The notes under the pieces are model-generated. The model had not been told where the DNA came from, made no database searches, and saw nothing but the letters and a program-made list of their open reading frames with translations. Below are positions 49,409 to 58,597 of a DNA stretch of 64,000 nt, piece by piece. The DNA comes from PALSA-1006 sp964571195 (lineage in GTDB: Bacteria > Pseudomonadota > Gammaproteobacteria > Burkholderiales > Gallionellaceae), in assembly GCA_964571195.1 (NCBI GenBank), contig CAZNAD010000002.1, positions 1-64,000 on the forward strand, in the 5' to 3' direction. The translations under genes were made by a program, and so were the position numbers. The stretch's first letter is position 1. The number at the start of each line of letters is the position of its first letter.

Positions 49409-50347
49409 ATGACCATCACCGACCGCGCCATCGCTGCCTACCTCGGCCTCGCCATTGGCGATGCGCTGGGATCGACGGTGGAGTTCATGACGCCACGCGA
49501 GATCAAAGCGCAATACGGCGTGCATGACAAACTCATCGGCGGCGGCTGGCTGCATCTCAAACCGGGACAGGTCACCGACGACACCACCATGGCGCTCGCG
49601 CTGGGCGAGTCTATTCTGGTGCATGGCAAAGTCGATGCACTCGCCGCCGCACAGGCGTTCGACGCATGGATGCGCGCCAAGCCGGTGGATATCGGCAACA
49701 CCGTGCGCCGCAACCTGTTGCAGTTCCGCAAGACCGGCCAGCCGGAGGCCGCTTATTCCGATCATGATGCGGGAAATGGCGCAGCGATGCGGGTGTTGCC
49801 TGTGGCACTGGCCACCTTCGGTCAAGCAGAAGAACAAGTGCGTACCGCTAGCCGTGCGCAAGCACATGTCACACATCATTGCGCCCTCTCCGATGCCGCC
49901 TGCGAATGCCTTATCTTCATGGTGCAGGATGCCATGCACGGTGCGGACAAGAACCATCTGCTGCACACCTACGCCCACCCGCTGGCCGCCCGGTTTCCCG
50001 TATTCAAGTTCCGTGCGGTCAAACAGTGTGCGAATCCGAGCGGCTACATCGTCGATACCATGCAAGCCGTGTTCCAGAGTTTTTTCGACACCGATGATTT
50101 TCGCGATTGCCTGACTGATGTGGTGAATCGCGGCGGCGATGCCGACACCACCGGCGCGATTGCCGGGATGTTGGCGGGCGCGCTATACGGGATGGGGGAT
50201 ATTCCTGCCGAGTGGCTGAAAGGGCTGGAGACGCAGACGAGAGCGCTGTGCGAGGCGCAGGCGCTCAGTCTGATCTCGCGCCCGCTAAATCGCCAGCACG
50301 AGCTCGTCGTAACTGAGACCTTTCTCCTTCAGGATGCCATTCAGTAA
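49409..50347 (+). CDS. draG: ADP-ribosyl-[dinitrogenase reductase] hydrolase DraG
   Basis: A 312-aa ADP-ribosylglycohydrolase. The metal-binding segments are GLAIGDALGSTVEF at the N-terminus, VTDDTTMALALGES and NRGGDADTTGAIAGML near the C-terminus, all intact. DraG removes ADP-ribose from nitrogenase reductase to restore activity. No draT is visible in the window, so the modifying enzyme must be elsewhere if this is the classical system. Last gene of the nif accessory operon. Its last 63 bases overlap the convergent PAS gene. Confidence 0.93.
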   Translation: MTITDRAIAAYLGLAIGDALGSTVEFMTPREIKAQYGVHDKLIGGGWLHLKPGQVTDDTTMALALGESILVHGKVDALAAAQAFDAWMRAKPVDIGNTVRRNLLQFRKTGQPEAAYSDHDAGNGAAMRVLPVALATFGQAEEQVRTASRAQAHVTHHCALSDAACECLIFMVQDAMHGADKNHLLHTYAHPLAARFPVFKFRAVKQCANPSGYIVDTMQAVFQSFFDTDDFRDCLTDVVNRGGDADTTGAIAGMLAGALYGMGDIPAEWLKGLETQTRALCEAQALSLISRPLNRQHELVVTETFLLQDAIQ

Positions 50348-50803
50348 CCGGGTCGAGGCTGCGATGGCGTTGGCGGCCCCGGCTTTGTGCTCCGCGTCCA
50401 GCATGGCCGCATAAACATCGCGCATGACCTTCACGCCGCTGGCTTTGGGTTTGCGGCGTACGGAAAAGAATCCGGTCAGCTCGTTGGACAAATCGAACGT
50501 GGGTGTGACGTTGGTGAACACCCAGTAGAAGCTGCCATCCTTGTTCATGTTCTTCACGTAGGCGAAACATTCCTCGCGGTTCTTGATCTTGTCCCAGAGC
50601 AGCTTGAAGACGCCGCGCGGCATGTCCGGGTGACGGATGATGTTGTGCTGGCTGCCGATCAGCTCGGCTTCGCTGTAGCCGGAAAACTCGATGAAGATGC
50701 GGTTGCCGTAGGTGATGCGGCCACTCATGTCGGTGGTGGAAACGATAAAATCATCCTCGCGCATGGTGCGCTCGATGGCGGTCGGGGTGATGTTTCTCTT
50801 CAT
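50285..50803 (-). CDS. Aer-like PAS sensor protein
   Basis: A 172-aa soluble PAS protein. IVSTTDMSGRITYGNRIFIE and the motif HNIIRHPDMPRGVFKLLWDKI (quoted in part) are typical of the FAD-binding PAS domain of Aer energy-taxis receptors. No HAMP, signalling or membrane segment follows; a short helical C-terminus ends the protein. It lies 49 bases downstream of the sensor-CheW gene on the same strand, so both may form a redox-taxis unit. Confidence 0.85.
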   Translation of the reverse strand: MKRNITPTAIERTMREDDFIVSTTDMSGRITYGNRIFIEFSGYSEAELIGSQHNIIRHPDMPRGVFKLLWDKIKNREECFAYVKNMNKDGSFYWVFTNVTPTFDLSNELTGFFSVRRKPKASGVKVMRDVYAAMLDAEHKAGAANAIAASTRLLNGILKEKGLSYDELVLAI

Positions 50804-50852
50804 CAGTGTTCTCCAAAATAATATTGCGCAGCTGTCTGCTGCGCGCCGTGGC

Positions 50853-53477
50853 TCATTCGGTGATGTTCATGAATTTGCGTCGCAGACGTTCCGGCGACAG
50901 GATCACGATCATCTCGCGCGAACTTTTTCCGGCGGAAGGCTTGACCAGACTCTCCGCCAGGATGTTGCCGTTCGACAACATCGGCGAGACCTTCTCGATC
51001 CGCTCCAGCGGGATCTCGGGGATCTCGCCCAGCTCGTCCACCATCACGCCGATCAGCATGTCGTTCTTGCCGCCCAGCCGTAGCACCACGATCTGCGGCT
51101 CATGGCTGCTGCGGCGCTGACTCTCTTTGTCCAGCATACCCCACAGCCCCACAACGGAGATCAGCTTGTCGTGGAACATGATGTAGCCGAGCAGGCTTTC
51201 TCCGGCCCCCGGAACACTGGTCAGTCCTTTGACGTCGATGGACTCGACCACATATTCCGTCGGGATGCCGAGCCAGTGCTGCCCGACATAGAACGTCGCG
51301 ATCTCCAGGCTCTCGCCGCCGGGGCTGGTCTGGGTCTCCGCATTTTGCAAACGGCTGCGTACCGGCATCTGGTTCTTGTGCCCGTCCTGGCGGTATTCAC
51401 CCAGCGGCACGAAGATCAATGCCACGACATCGTTGCGGTAGGCATCGCGTGTACCTTTGTATTCGCGGTAGCCTTTGGACATACAGGCACCCACTGCGTA
51501 GTAGTGCCCGTTGAACACCGCGATACCGGATCTTCTCTCGCCGCTACCGATGCGGAAGAAATGTTCTTCCAGTTCCAGCGTCATGCCCGGAGTGAGTTTT
51601 TCCATAGTGGAGGCGATGATGCGGCGCTCGCGGTCGGCGAACACGCCGAAACAGCCGGCGGGAACTTCGCCGTTCTCGTTGTGCGGCAGAGCATCGTTGA
51701 GCATCGCCGCGAACTGCGGCGCGGCATCGAACACGATACCGATACCCCCGACGATGTTCTGTTCCGCAGACTGGTCGCGTATCGCGGCAGCGTAGATGTA
51801 GGAATGCCGTTCCTGATACAGCGGACTGGGCACGAAGTCGGAAACCGCATAACTCTGGCTATCGCTTAACGACAGAGTGCGGCGCACCCATTCTTCGCCC
51901 AGTACCTGACCGCAGAATTCCTGATAGATGGAATTGGATACCGCCAGCGCGCGACTGCTCTGGTCGAATACCACCAGGTTGTCATATACGGTGTAGAGGC
52001 CGTTGATATGCACCAGAGTCTTGGCGATCTCGCGCAGGGCGGCCACATCGACCGGCGACTTGGACAGCGCACGCCGGAACACTGACGATAAAGCCCACCA
52101 ACGCACGTCATTGGCGCGTTCATACAGGTTGCGGTCCATGATGTCGATGGCCAACGCCGCCTGGAACTGGCTGTCTTGCAGGATGCTGGAAACGACGGTC
52201 TGGTGCAGATTGCTGATCGACTGGTCGAACACGTCCTGTGTCTTCAGGCCGGTGTTGCTGATCTCCCACAACAGGATCTTGGAGAACGCCGGGTTCAGCG
52301 CCTTGTTGTCGCTCTTCTGGCTGACGTTGCCATTCCACACCGAGCGGTTCAGCGCGCGCTGGATCTTGGCCGCGTGGCAGGGTATCTCGCGCAGGGCATC
52401 ACTGAACAGGCGCGGATTGCTCATCACGGCGGTCAGTGCGCTTTCCGGGATGGCGGCTTCCTGCAATCTGGTCTCTTCGTGATTGAAGGCGTGATCCAGC
52501 GGCAGCATCACGTGCCCGTACCAGCCCGGCCCCATGTAACCCTGATAACCCTGGGTAGCGCGAGTTACCGACAGATAACGCCGCCCGGCAAAACGGGCCA
52601 CACTCCAGTCGCGCTCCGGGTGATGGCTGACTGTCGCACCCACCGGGATGTGGAAGGCATCGCTGCTGGCGATGACCGTGCCGTGCTGGTCGAGCAGGGT
52701 GACCACGCTCCAGTCTTCCGCTTCCACCAGGTTGGAGAAAATCCGCTCGGCCTCGTTGGCGAAACGGAAACACAGGCACAATACGCCCAGGTTGTTCTGA
52801 CCGTCGGCACTGGTGACGCGATAGGAATAGATCAGGCTGTTCGGCTGGGCCGGTTGCAAATCGCTATGCCGGAAGGTCTCGACATAGGCATGGGTGCTGG
52901 TGAGTGATTCGGCGATGAGGGCATCCGTCGAGCGCTGTACCGGATTGCTCTCGTCCAGTTGCAGCAACACATTGCCGTCGACATCGAGCAGGATGATGTT
53001 GGCGTACACGGAATATTTCTGCACGTATTCGCGGAACTGAGTCAACAGGGATGCGTCGGCTCGTTCCCGTTCCAGACGGGCCTCCTCGCCGATGACGCGG
53101 GATTTGAGCGGTGCAAAGCGACCGAGATATTCGCGCACATCGTCGTCCATGGCCAGAAAACCGATGTCGGCGGTGCGCTCGAACAGGTTGCGTACCATGA
53201 TGTCCACCGCCACTTGCGCCTTGGACTTCATCGCCAGTGTGGTCTTCTTCAGGGTCTCGCGCGCGAGCTGGTTGAGCAGACTGCCGCTCAACTGCTGGAA
53301 AGCGATGCGGGTATCGGACATATCGGTAGCCGTGCCGGAAAGGTGGCCGAGCAAGGTCAGGCTGTCCCATACCGATTGCAGTGCCTGCAATCGTTCGCGG
53401 TATTCCTCCGCTTTGCCCATCACCCGAATCACATCAACCAGTTCCTGATCGACTTCCATCCCCTCATACGTAGCCAT
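50853..53477 (-). CDS. Cytosolic double-sensor protein with C-terminal CheW domain
   Basis: An 874-aa protein lacking signal peptide and membrane helices. The C-terminal 150 residues are a CheW domain (FYVGQHWLGIPTEYVVE; GYIMFHDKLISVVGLWGML). The upstream ~700 residues contain two cache-like sensor modules. Each is preceded by a related helix: DIMVRNLFERTADIGFLA (about residue 93) and DIMDRNLYERANDVRWWAL (about residue 448), showing internal duplication. Cache domains normally sit outside the cell between membrane helices, so this arrangement is unusual. It probably couples an internal signal to CheA. A good GGGGAGGGG ribosome site precedes the start. Confidence 0.85.
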   Translation of the reverse strand: MATYEGMEVDQELVDVIRVMGKAEEYRERLQALQSVWDSLTLLGHLSGTATDMSDTRIAFQQLSGSLLNQLARETLKKTTLAMKSKAQVAVDIMVRNLFERTADIGFLAMDDDVREYLGRFAPLKSRVIGEEARLERERADASLLTQFREYVQKYSVYANIILLDVDGNVLLQLDESNPVQRSTDALIAESLTSTHAYVETFRHSDLQPAQPNSLIYSYRVTSADGQNNLGVLCLCFRFANEAERIFSNLVEAEDWSVVTLLDQHGTVIASSDAFHIPVGATVSHHPERDWSVARFAGRRYLSVTRATQGYQGYMGPGWYGHVMLPLDHAFNHEETRLQEAAIPESALTAVMSNPRLFSDALREIPCHAAKIQRALNRSVWNGNVSQKSDNKALNPAFSKILLWEISNTGLKTQDVFDQSISNLHQTVVSSILQDSQFQAALAIDIMDRNLYERANDVRWWALSSVFRRALSKSPVDVAALREIAKTLVHINGLYTVYDNLVVFDQSSRALAVSNSIYQEFCGQVLGEEWVRRTLSLSDSQSYAVSDFVPSPLYQERHSYIYAAAIRDQSAEQNIVGGIGIVFDAAPQFAAMLNDALPHNENGEVPAGCFGVFADRERRIIASTMEKLTPGMTLELEEHFFRIGSGERRSGIAVFNGHYYAVGACMSKGYREYKGTRDAYRNDVVALIFVPLGEYRQDGHKNQMPVRSRLQNAETQTSPGGESLEIATFYVGQHWLGIPTEYVVESIDVKGLTSVPGAGESLLGYIMFHDKLISVVGLWGMLDKESQRRSSHEPQIVVLRLGGKNDMLIGVMVDELGEIPEIPLERIEKVSPMLSNGNILAESLVKPSAGKSSREMIVILSPERLRRKFMNITE

Positions 53478-53953
53478 CTTCCCCTCCCCAGAGTTAGTTT
53501 CTGGCCCTGTTGCAACAGGACTGAGCTCACCAAGCGCGCAAGTTCTATGCCCGGCAGAAATAGTGGTATGGCATATATTGAATGGATGTCTATCCTATTG
53601 ATAATAAATGCACATCTGTCAGCCTTGGCGATTGGAGCGTGCGTCAAGGGGGTGTAATGGGCGTGTTACAAAAGAAACAAAGCAGCTTCCTGTGTAGGAC
53701 AAGTAGCATTCCATATCTTGATGATATTTATCGGATTTATGGCGATAGGGCAATATGGAAGAGGAGCTCTGGGCAACTTGGGAATAGGGTGGGAAAAATA
53801 GCGTTATTCGCATTGATGAAGTGAGCGATGCTGGGTAAAATGCACTCCGTGGGAAAAAAGACCACAAAAATGAGCTTCGATATCTTCCCGGCATGGATAT
53901 GCAAATGCGGCCAGTCGAGCTTGACGATTTCTAAACAATCAATGGATTGGAAA
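53478..53953. other. Intergenic region without a supported gene
   Basis: About 475 bases between divergent genes, AT-rich towards the right end. The only clear structure is the perfect palindrome CCTGTTGCAACAGG at 53506-53519, about 30 bases upstream of the sensor-CheW start, which could be an operator. Short open frames here have no domain or credible ribosome site. Promoters for the outer-membrane protein gene are expected near the right end but none stands out. Confidence 0.5.
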
Positions 53954-54541
53954 ATGATGAAGAAAAAATTGCTTGCGTTTGTTATCTCCTCCGCATTTGC
54001 GGCACCTGCGCTGGCTGCTGATGACAGCGGCGTATATCTCGTCGGCTTGGTCGGCACCACGGCTAACGTCAGCAATGTCGATAGCGGTCAATCCTTCGGC
54101 GGCTTCTTCGGTTATCGCTTCAACGAGGTCGCAGCGGTCGAAGCCGGTATGGTTTCGCTGTTCGACAAAGCCAATTATCTGGTGCCTCCGGTGGGTTACG
54201 GCGGTACCGGCACTTACACTTCTACCTCGCTGGCCGGTTCCGATCTCGCCGCCGTCCTCAGTCTGCCCGTGAGTGATTACTTCTCCGGCTTTCTGCGCCT
54301 CGGATATGCTGGCATGGAAAGAACCGATAATCCTTCACCGGCTGAAGTGGAGACCAAATGGTCGGGCTCGACCTACGGACTCGGGTTACAGTTCATGTTG
54401 CCTTACGATTTCGGTGTGGGCGGCGGCAAGATGCAGATCGGTTTTCGTGCCGGATACAGCATCTATAATCTGAAAGATTCGACCGGAGCTTTGTCGATCT
54501 CGCCGAGCAACGCCTATGTCGGCGGCGTGATCATGTTCTAA
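53954..54541 (+). CDS. Outer-membrane beta-barrel protein
   Basis: A 195-aa protein with a signal peptide (KKKLLAFVISSAFAAPALAA) and alternating amphipathic strands typical of an 8-stranded barrel, for example YLVGLVGTTANV, GGFFGYRFNEVAAVEAG, GKMQIGFRAGYSIYN and the terminal YVGGVIMF with its C-terminal Phe. It resembles OmpA/OmpX-type small porins. The ABC operon starts 71 bases downstream on the same strand; joint transcription is possible. Starts at 53954 and 53957 are equivalent. Confidence 0.82.
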   Translation: MMKKKLLAFVISSAFAAPALAADDSGVYLVGLVGTTANVSNVDSGQSFGGFFGYRFNEVAAVEAGMVSLFDKANYLVPPVGYGGTGTYTSTSLAGSDLAAVLSLPVSDYFSGFLRLGYAGMERTDNPSPAEVETKWSGSTYGLGLQFMLPYDFGVGGGKMQIGFRAGYSIYNLKDSTGALSISPSNAYVGGVIMF

Positions 54542-54612
54542 TGATATCGTTGTAAAGAATCGTCGATAAACGGGGATGCTTGCGGGCATCCCCTGTCCCA
54601 CTTCAGGAAAGC

Positions 54613-55296
54613 ATGATGGATCAGACTCCGCTGCTGCATATCAAAGGCCTGACCCTGCATTTCGATGAGGGCAGGACCAAGGCATTAAACGGGGTCGATC
54701 TCGATGTGCGCGCGGGTGAGTTTGTCGCCATCGTCGGCCCCAGCGGTTCCGGTAAGTCTAGCCTGCTGAACGTGATCGGCACATTGGACCAGCCCAGCTT
54801 CGGAGAGATATCTTTTCGCACGCAGCCCTACTCGGCGATCAAAGACAGCTCGTTGTTTCGCCGGGCACACATCGGTTTCGTGTTCCAGTCGTTCCATCTC
54901 ATCCCGACCCTGTCGGCACTCGACAACGTGATCGTTGCCACCATCGGCTGCGAGGGTACCGCCAGCGAACACCGCGCGCGCGCCGCAGAATTGCTGACTC
55001 AGCTGGGGTTGCGTGACCGTCTCGGCCATCTTCCCGGCAAGCTGTCTGGCGGGGAGCGGCAGCGTGTAGCCATCGCGCGCGCCTTGATCAACCGCCCGGA
55101 GATGGTGCTGGCGGACGAACCTACCGGCAGTCTGGATAGCGCCAATGCGGCACAGGTGCTGGAGATCCTGACCGGTATCGTCAAACAACAGGGACTGACG
55201 CTGATCATGGTCACGCACGATGCCAGCGTCTCGGCGCGTGCTGACCGCATCATCCACATGCGCGACGGCAGGATCGAACACGAGGTGACAGCATGA
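54613..55296 (+). CDS. LolD/MacB-type ABC transporter ATPase
   Basis: A 227-aa ATPase with Walker A GPSGSGKSSLLN, Q-loop VFQSFHLIPTL, signature LSGGERQRVAIARAL and Walker B VLADEPTGSLDS. The pattern fits the LolD/MacB/FtsE group that drives mechanotransmission rather than import. It overlaps the permease gene by four bases and starts the eight-gene operon. Confidence 0.93.
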   Translation: MMDQTPLLHIKGLTLHFDEGRTKALNGVDLDVRAGEFVAIVGPSGSGKSSLLNVIGTLDQPSFGEISFRTQPYSAIKDSSLFRRAHIGFVFQSFHLIPTLSALDNVIVATIGCEGTASEHRARAAELLTQLGLRDRLGHLPGKLSGGERQRVAIARALINRPEMVLADEPTGSLDSANAAQVLEILTGIVKQQGLTLIMVTHDASVSARADRIIHMRDGRIEHEVTA

Positions 55297-56420
55297 ACCT
55301 GTTTCGTTTCGCGCTGGACAATCTGTACCGCCGGCCCGCGCGCACCATGCTGACCGTGTCGGCCATCGCGCTGGGCATCGCCGCCGTGGTGGCGCTGACC
55401 AGCATCGCATGGGGATTCGAGGCGAGCTGGCAGCGAGCCAATGATGCGCGCGGCACTGATCTGATCGTGACGCGGATGTCGAGTGAGAACACTATGCCGT
55501 CGCCGTTCCGCGCGGAAAAAGTGCAGCAGGTGTTGAGCCAGTTGCCGCATGTGCGGGAGGTGGTCGGTCTGCTCAGCGAGATGCTGACCGTCAGTCAGGA
55601 TGCGCCGCCGATGTTCGTGTTCGGCTGGGTACACGGCAGCTACCTGTGGGAGCACCTGAAGTTGCTGGACGGACGCTGGCCGAACGAGCGCAACGAACAG
55701 GTGGTGGTCATCGGTACACTCGCTGCCGAGATGTTGCACAAGAAGGTCGGCGACACGGTCGAGATCGAGGGACGTGTATTCCCGATCACGGGCATATTTG
55801 AGAGTCCCGCACTGGTGGAGAACGGTGCGCTGATCCTGACGCTGGATCAGGCGCAGCAGGTCACCGACAAACCCGGCAAGGTGAACGTACTGAACATCAA
55901 GGTGGACAGCGACACCGGTGAAGCGGATCTGGCGCGGATCAAGGAACAGGTGAAGACCAGTCTGCCCGGCTTCATGGCGATCACATCGGGAGAGCTGGTC
56001 AGCAAAAACGCGGTGGTACGTATCTCCAAAGCGATGAGTAATGCCACCATCCTTATCGCCGGACTGGTCGGCGCACTGGTGGTGTTCAACACCATGCTGA
56101 TGAGTATCAACGAGCGCACCCGCGAGATCGGCATCCTGCTGGCGCTGGGCTGGCAGCGCGCGACCATCATGAAGCTGATCGTCAGCGAGGCGATGATTCT
56201 GTCGCTGGTCGGCGGGGCGCTCGGCATCCTGCTGGGAGTGGGTATCGCCTGGGGGCTGGAACATATCGAACTGATGCGCGGCAAGATCGACGCGATCTTC
56301 TCCGTACCGTTCTTTTTTGCGGTACTGGGGCTGTCGGTGTTGCTGGGAGTAGGCGGCGGTGCCTATCCCGCATTCAAGGCCTCGCGTCTGTTGCCGTCAG
56401 CCGCACTGAGGCAGGAATGA
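55293..56420 (+). CDS. FtsX/MacB-type ABC transporter permease
   Basis: A 375-aa permease with one N-terminal helix (TMLTVSAIALGIAAVVALTS), a long periplasmic domain (about residues 45-245) and three C-terminal helices, including LSVLLGVGGGAYPAFKASRL near the end. This is the MacB/LolC core topology. With the ATPase and the LolA-like protein next door, a role moving lipids or lipoproteins from the inner membrane is plausible. Confidence 0.92.
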   Translation: MNLFRFALDNLYRRPARTMLTVSAIALGIAAVVALTSIAWGFEASWQRANDARGTDLIVTRMSSENTMPSPFRAEKVQQVLSQLPHVREVVGLLSEMLTVSQDAPPMFVFGWVHGSYLWEHLKLLDGRWPNERNEQVVVIGTLAAEMLHKKVGDTVEIEGRVFPITGIFESPALVENGALILTLDQAQQVTDKPGKVNVLNIKVDSDTGEADLARIKEQVKTSLPGFMAITSGELVSKNAVVRISKAMSNATILIAGLVGALVVFNTMLMSINERTREIGILLALGWQRATIMKLIVSEAMILSLVGGALGILLGVGIAWGLEHIELMRGKIDAIFSVPFFFAVLGLSVLLGVGGGAYPAFKASRLLPSAALRQE

Positions 56421-57184
56421 GACATTTCGTCTGCGGCCTGTTGCTTGCTGGGTTGTGCGCGCCGCCGGTATATGCAGCCGAACACGAAACGGCGGCCAGC
56501 CTGGTGGCGTTGATGCGACAGGCGCAGTATTCGCAAGGTTTTGAAGCGCGCATGAATGTGTTCGTGACCAAGGCCAACGGTGCCCATCCGGCCCCGCTGA
56601 AGATCGCCGTGGTCGGACAATTCAGCGCTGAGCGGCAGCGCCTGCTGGTGCGGGCGATTGCGCCCGAGGTACTACGGGAGGCTTCGTTTGCCATCGCAAA
56701 ACCCGCGAACGGCGCTAGCAAAGCGGTAAAATATCGCTCCGGGAGCGAAGTTGTTGCGGCTGATCCGCAAGCCCGTTTGTTTGATACCGGGCTGGTGGCA
56801 TGGGACATGTTGAACCCCTGGTGGGCGTGGGCTGGACAGTCGCTGGAAGGGAAAGACCGTGTTGGTGAGCGCGAATGCCAAAAGATACGCTCACGCACGG
56901 ATGAACAAGACAGCCCGGTGCGAGAGGTCGAAAGTTGCGTCGATGTGCAGGCCGGACTGGCGTTGCGTACCCGCCTGTTCGACGGCGGACACAATCTGTT
57001 GCGCACCATCACGGTGGAGAAAGTGCTGCGCAAGGGTGTCGGCAGCGGGTCACTGGCCAAGAAGCTGAACATCACCGGGCCGGCAAAATTGCGCACGGAT
57101 ATCGAGGTCTATGCGGGTGATGAAGAATATTTGATTTCCGATGAAACCTTTGCGGCGTTGGATCGTCCAATGCACGCCGAATGA
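56417..57184 (+). CDS. LolA-like outer-membrane lipoprotein-sorting protein
   Basis: A 255-aa periplasmic protein with a signal peptide (RHFVCGLLLAGLCAPPVYA) followed by the half-open beta-barrel pattern of LolA-like proteins (YSQGFEARMNVFVTKANG; PLKIAVVGQFSAERQRLLV). The family often sits beside MacB/FtsX-like transporters. The C-terminal KLRTDIEVYAGDEEYLISDE segment matches. It overlaps both neighbours by four bases. Confidence 0.82.
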   Translation: MRHFVCGLLLAGLCAPPVYAAEHETAASLVALMRQAQYSQGFEARMNVFVTKANGAHPAPLKIAVVGQFSAERQRLLVRAIAPEVLREASFAIAKPANGASKAVKYRSGSEVVAADPQARLFDTGLVAWDMLNPWWAWAGQSLEGKDRVGERECQKIRSRTDEQDSPVREVESCVDVQAGLALRTRLFDGGHNLLRTITVEKVLRKGVGSGSLAKKLNITGPAKLRTDIEVYAGDEEYLISDETFAALDRPMHAE

Positions 57185-57972
57185 CAGAGAGCGAGATGAA
57201 TACACGGTCTCACCAAGATGATGCCAATGTCGTGCCCATCGCCTGGTGCAACGACGATGCGGTCACTTCCAGCGTGATGGAAGCGGTCAGTTTCGTCACG
57301 CCGGTACTGGAGAATTTCTTCATCCGCACCGTGCTGGAGGGGATGCGCGAACACGGCGACAAGGCGCTGGAAGCGCGCTGCCTCTCTTTTGTTCGCGAAG
57401 AGGCCAATCACACACAGGCACACCGCAAGTTCAATATCCCGTTGCAGGGTTATCTGGGGCGACAACCGCCCGGGCTGGCCATGGTCGAAGTATTGCTGGA
57501 TAAGGCCAAGCGCCATCTGTCCCTGCCCAAACGGCTGGCCTTGGCTGCGGCGCTGGAACACTTCGCGGCGGTGATCTCCAAACTGTATATCAGCCACGAA
57601 GCCAAGCTCACTTTCAAAATGGCCTCCGCCAGAGAATTGTTCGCCATGCATGCACGCGAAGAGTTGGCGCACCGTTCAGTGGTGTTCGATCTGTGGGAGG
57701 CACACGGCTCGCGCGGTTTTATCGACCGCCTTACCACCATCATGGCGACGCTGGTGGTCGGCGCGGCCTATGTGGGTATCGCTGTGCCGTGGATCTTGCA
57801 CCGCAAGATGAAACGCCGCTTCGTTCCAACGCTGCTGGCATTGAGCGCTTTCACGGCAAAGAACCTGAAGGACACGCTCACGAATACCCCGGTCGGTGAA
57901 TTGTTGTCTTTTGTGCGGCGTGATTTCCATCCTGAATCGTTGGTCGATGATGGTCAGGCGAGCAAGGTATGA
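57181..57972 (+). CDS. Predicted di-iron-type metal-dependent hydrolase (PF10118 family)
   Basis: A 263-aa protein of the Metal_hydrol family, function unknown. Its helices carry the di-iron carboxylate pattern: VLENFF, then REEANH (E-x-x-H), ALEHFA and REELAH (E-x-x-H), in the order expected for a ferritin-like four-helix bundle. A hydrophobic stretch (MATLVVGAAYVGIAVPWIL) near residue 190 may bind the membrane. Although annotated as hydrolases, such motifs suggest O2 or redox chemistry. It ends 21 bases before the cytochrome b gene. Confidence 0.82.
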   Translation: MTESEMNTRSHQDDANVVPIAWCNDDAVTSSVMEAVSFVTPVLENFFIRTVLEGMREHGDKALEARCLSFVREEANHTQAHRKFNIPLQGYLGRQPPGLAMVEVLLDKAKRHLSLPKRLALAAALEHFAAVISKLYISHEAKLTFKMASARELFAMHAREELAHRSVVFDLWEAHGSRGFIDRLTTIMATLVVGAAYVGIAVPWILHRKMKRRFVPTLLALSAFTAKNLKDTLTNTPVGELLSFVRRDFHPESLVDDGQASKV

Positions 57973-57993
57973 TGAATAACAGAGCGAGAACAG

Positions 57994-58581
57994 ATGATGA
58001 GTGATGAGACACAACAGGTAAAAGTATGGGATCTGCCAGTCAGAGTGTTCCACTGGTCGCTGGTATTGGGTTTTGCTGCGGCCTATCTCACTGCCGAGTT
58101 CCAGATCGGTTTCATCCATGTCTGGATCGGCTATTTTCTTTGTGTCCTGTTGCTGGCCCGGGTGGGCTGGGGATTCTGGGGTAACGAATTCGCGCGCTTC
58201 CGTTCGTTCATCTTCTCCCCGACCGAGACGTTGGCCTATGTGCGCTCCTTGCGGCAGGGGCAGCCTGTCCATTACCTTGGTCACAACCCTGCCGGTGCGC
58301 TGATGGTGTTCGCTTTGCTTGGGTTGCTGGCGCTGACCTTCCTGTCCGGTCTGGTCACCTTGGCGGTGATCGACTTCGAAGGGCCGCTGTTGTTCCTGAT
58401 CGATTATGTGGACGACGATACCAGTTATTTCGTGCGGCACCTGCACGGTTGGCTGGTGGATACCGTCCTGATCTTGATCCCTCTGCATCTGATTGGTGTG
58501 GTCGCAGGCAGTATCCAGCACAAAGAAAACCTGGTGCGCGCCATGTTCACGGGGAAAAAGAAGAGTGTCTCAGGCCATTAA
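57994..58581 (+). CDS. Membrane cytochrome b of the SHP/DHC system
   Basis: A 195-aa four-helix cytochrome b561-type protein. Candidate heme histidines lie in VWDLPVRVFHWSLVLGF, FIHVWIGYF, VRHLHGWLVD and IPLHLIGVV. It is likely the quinol-oxidising partner passing electrons to the periplasmic diheme cytochrome c. Genes for SHP, DHC and a cytochrome b are known to be linked in other proteobacteria. Confidence 0.9.
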   Translation: MMSDETQQVKVWDLPVRVFHWSLVLGFAAAYLTAEFQIGFIHVWIGYFLCVLLLARVGWGFWGNEFARFRSFIFSPTETLAYVRSLRQGQPVHYLGHNPAGALMVFALLGLLALTFLSGLVTLAVIDFEGPLLFLIDYVDDDTSYFVRHLHGWLVDTVLILIPLHLIGVVAGSIQHKENLVRAMFTGKKKSVSGH

Positions 58582-58597
58582 GAACCAAGGAGAAAAC

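Noticed and set aside
53582..53824. 80-codon frame in the gap before the outer-membrane protein gene
   Set aside because: No ribosome site, no domain and odd composition.
54999..56264. 421-codon minus-strand frame opposite the ABC genes
   Set aside because: Antisense shadow crossing two overlapping real genes.
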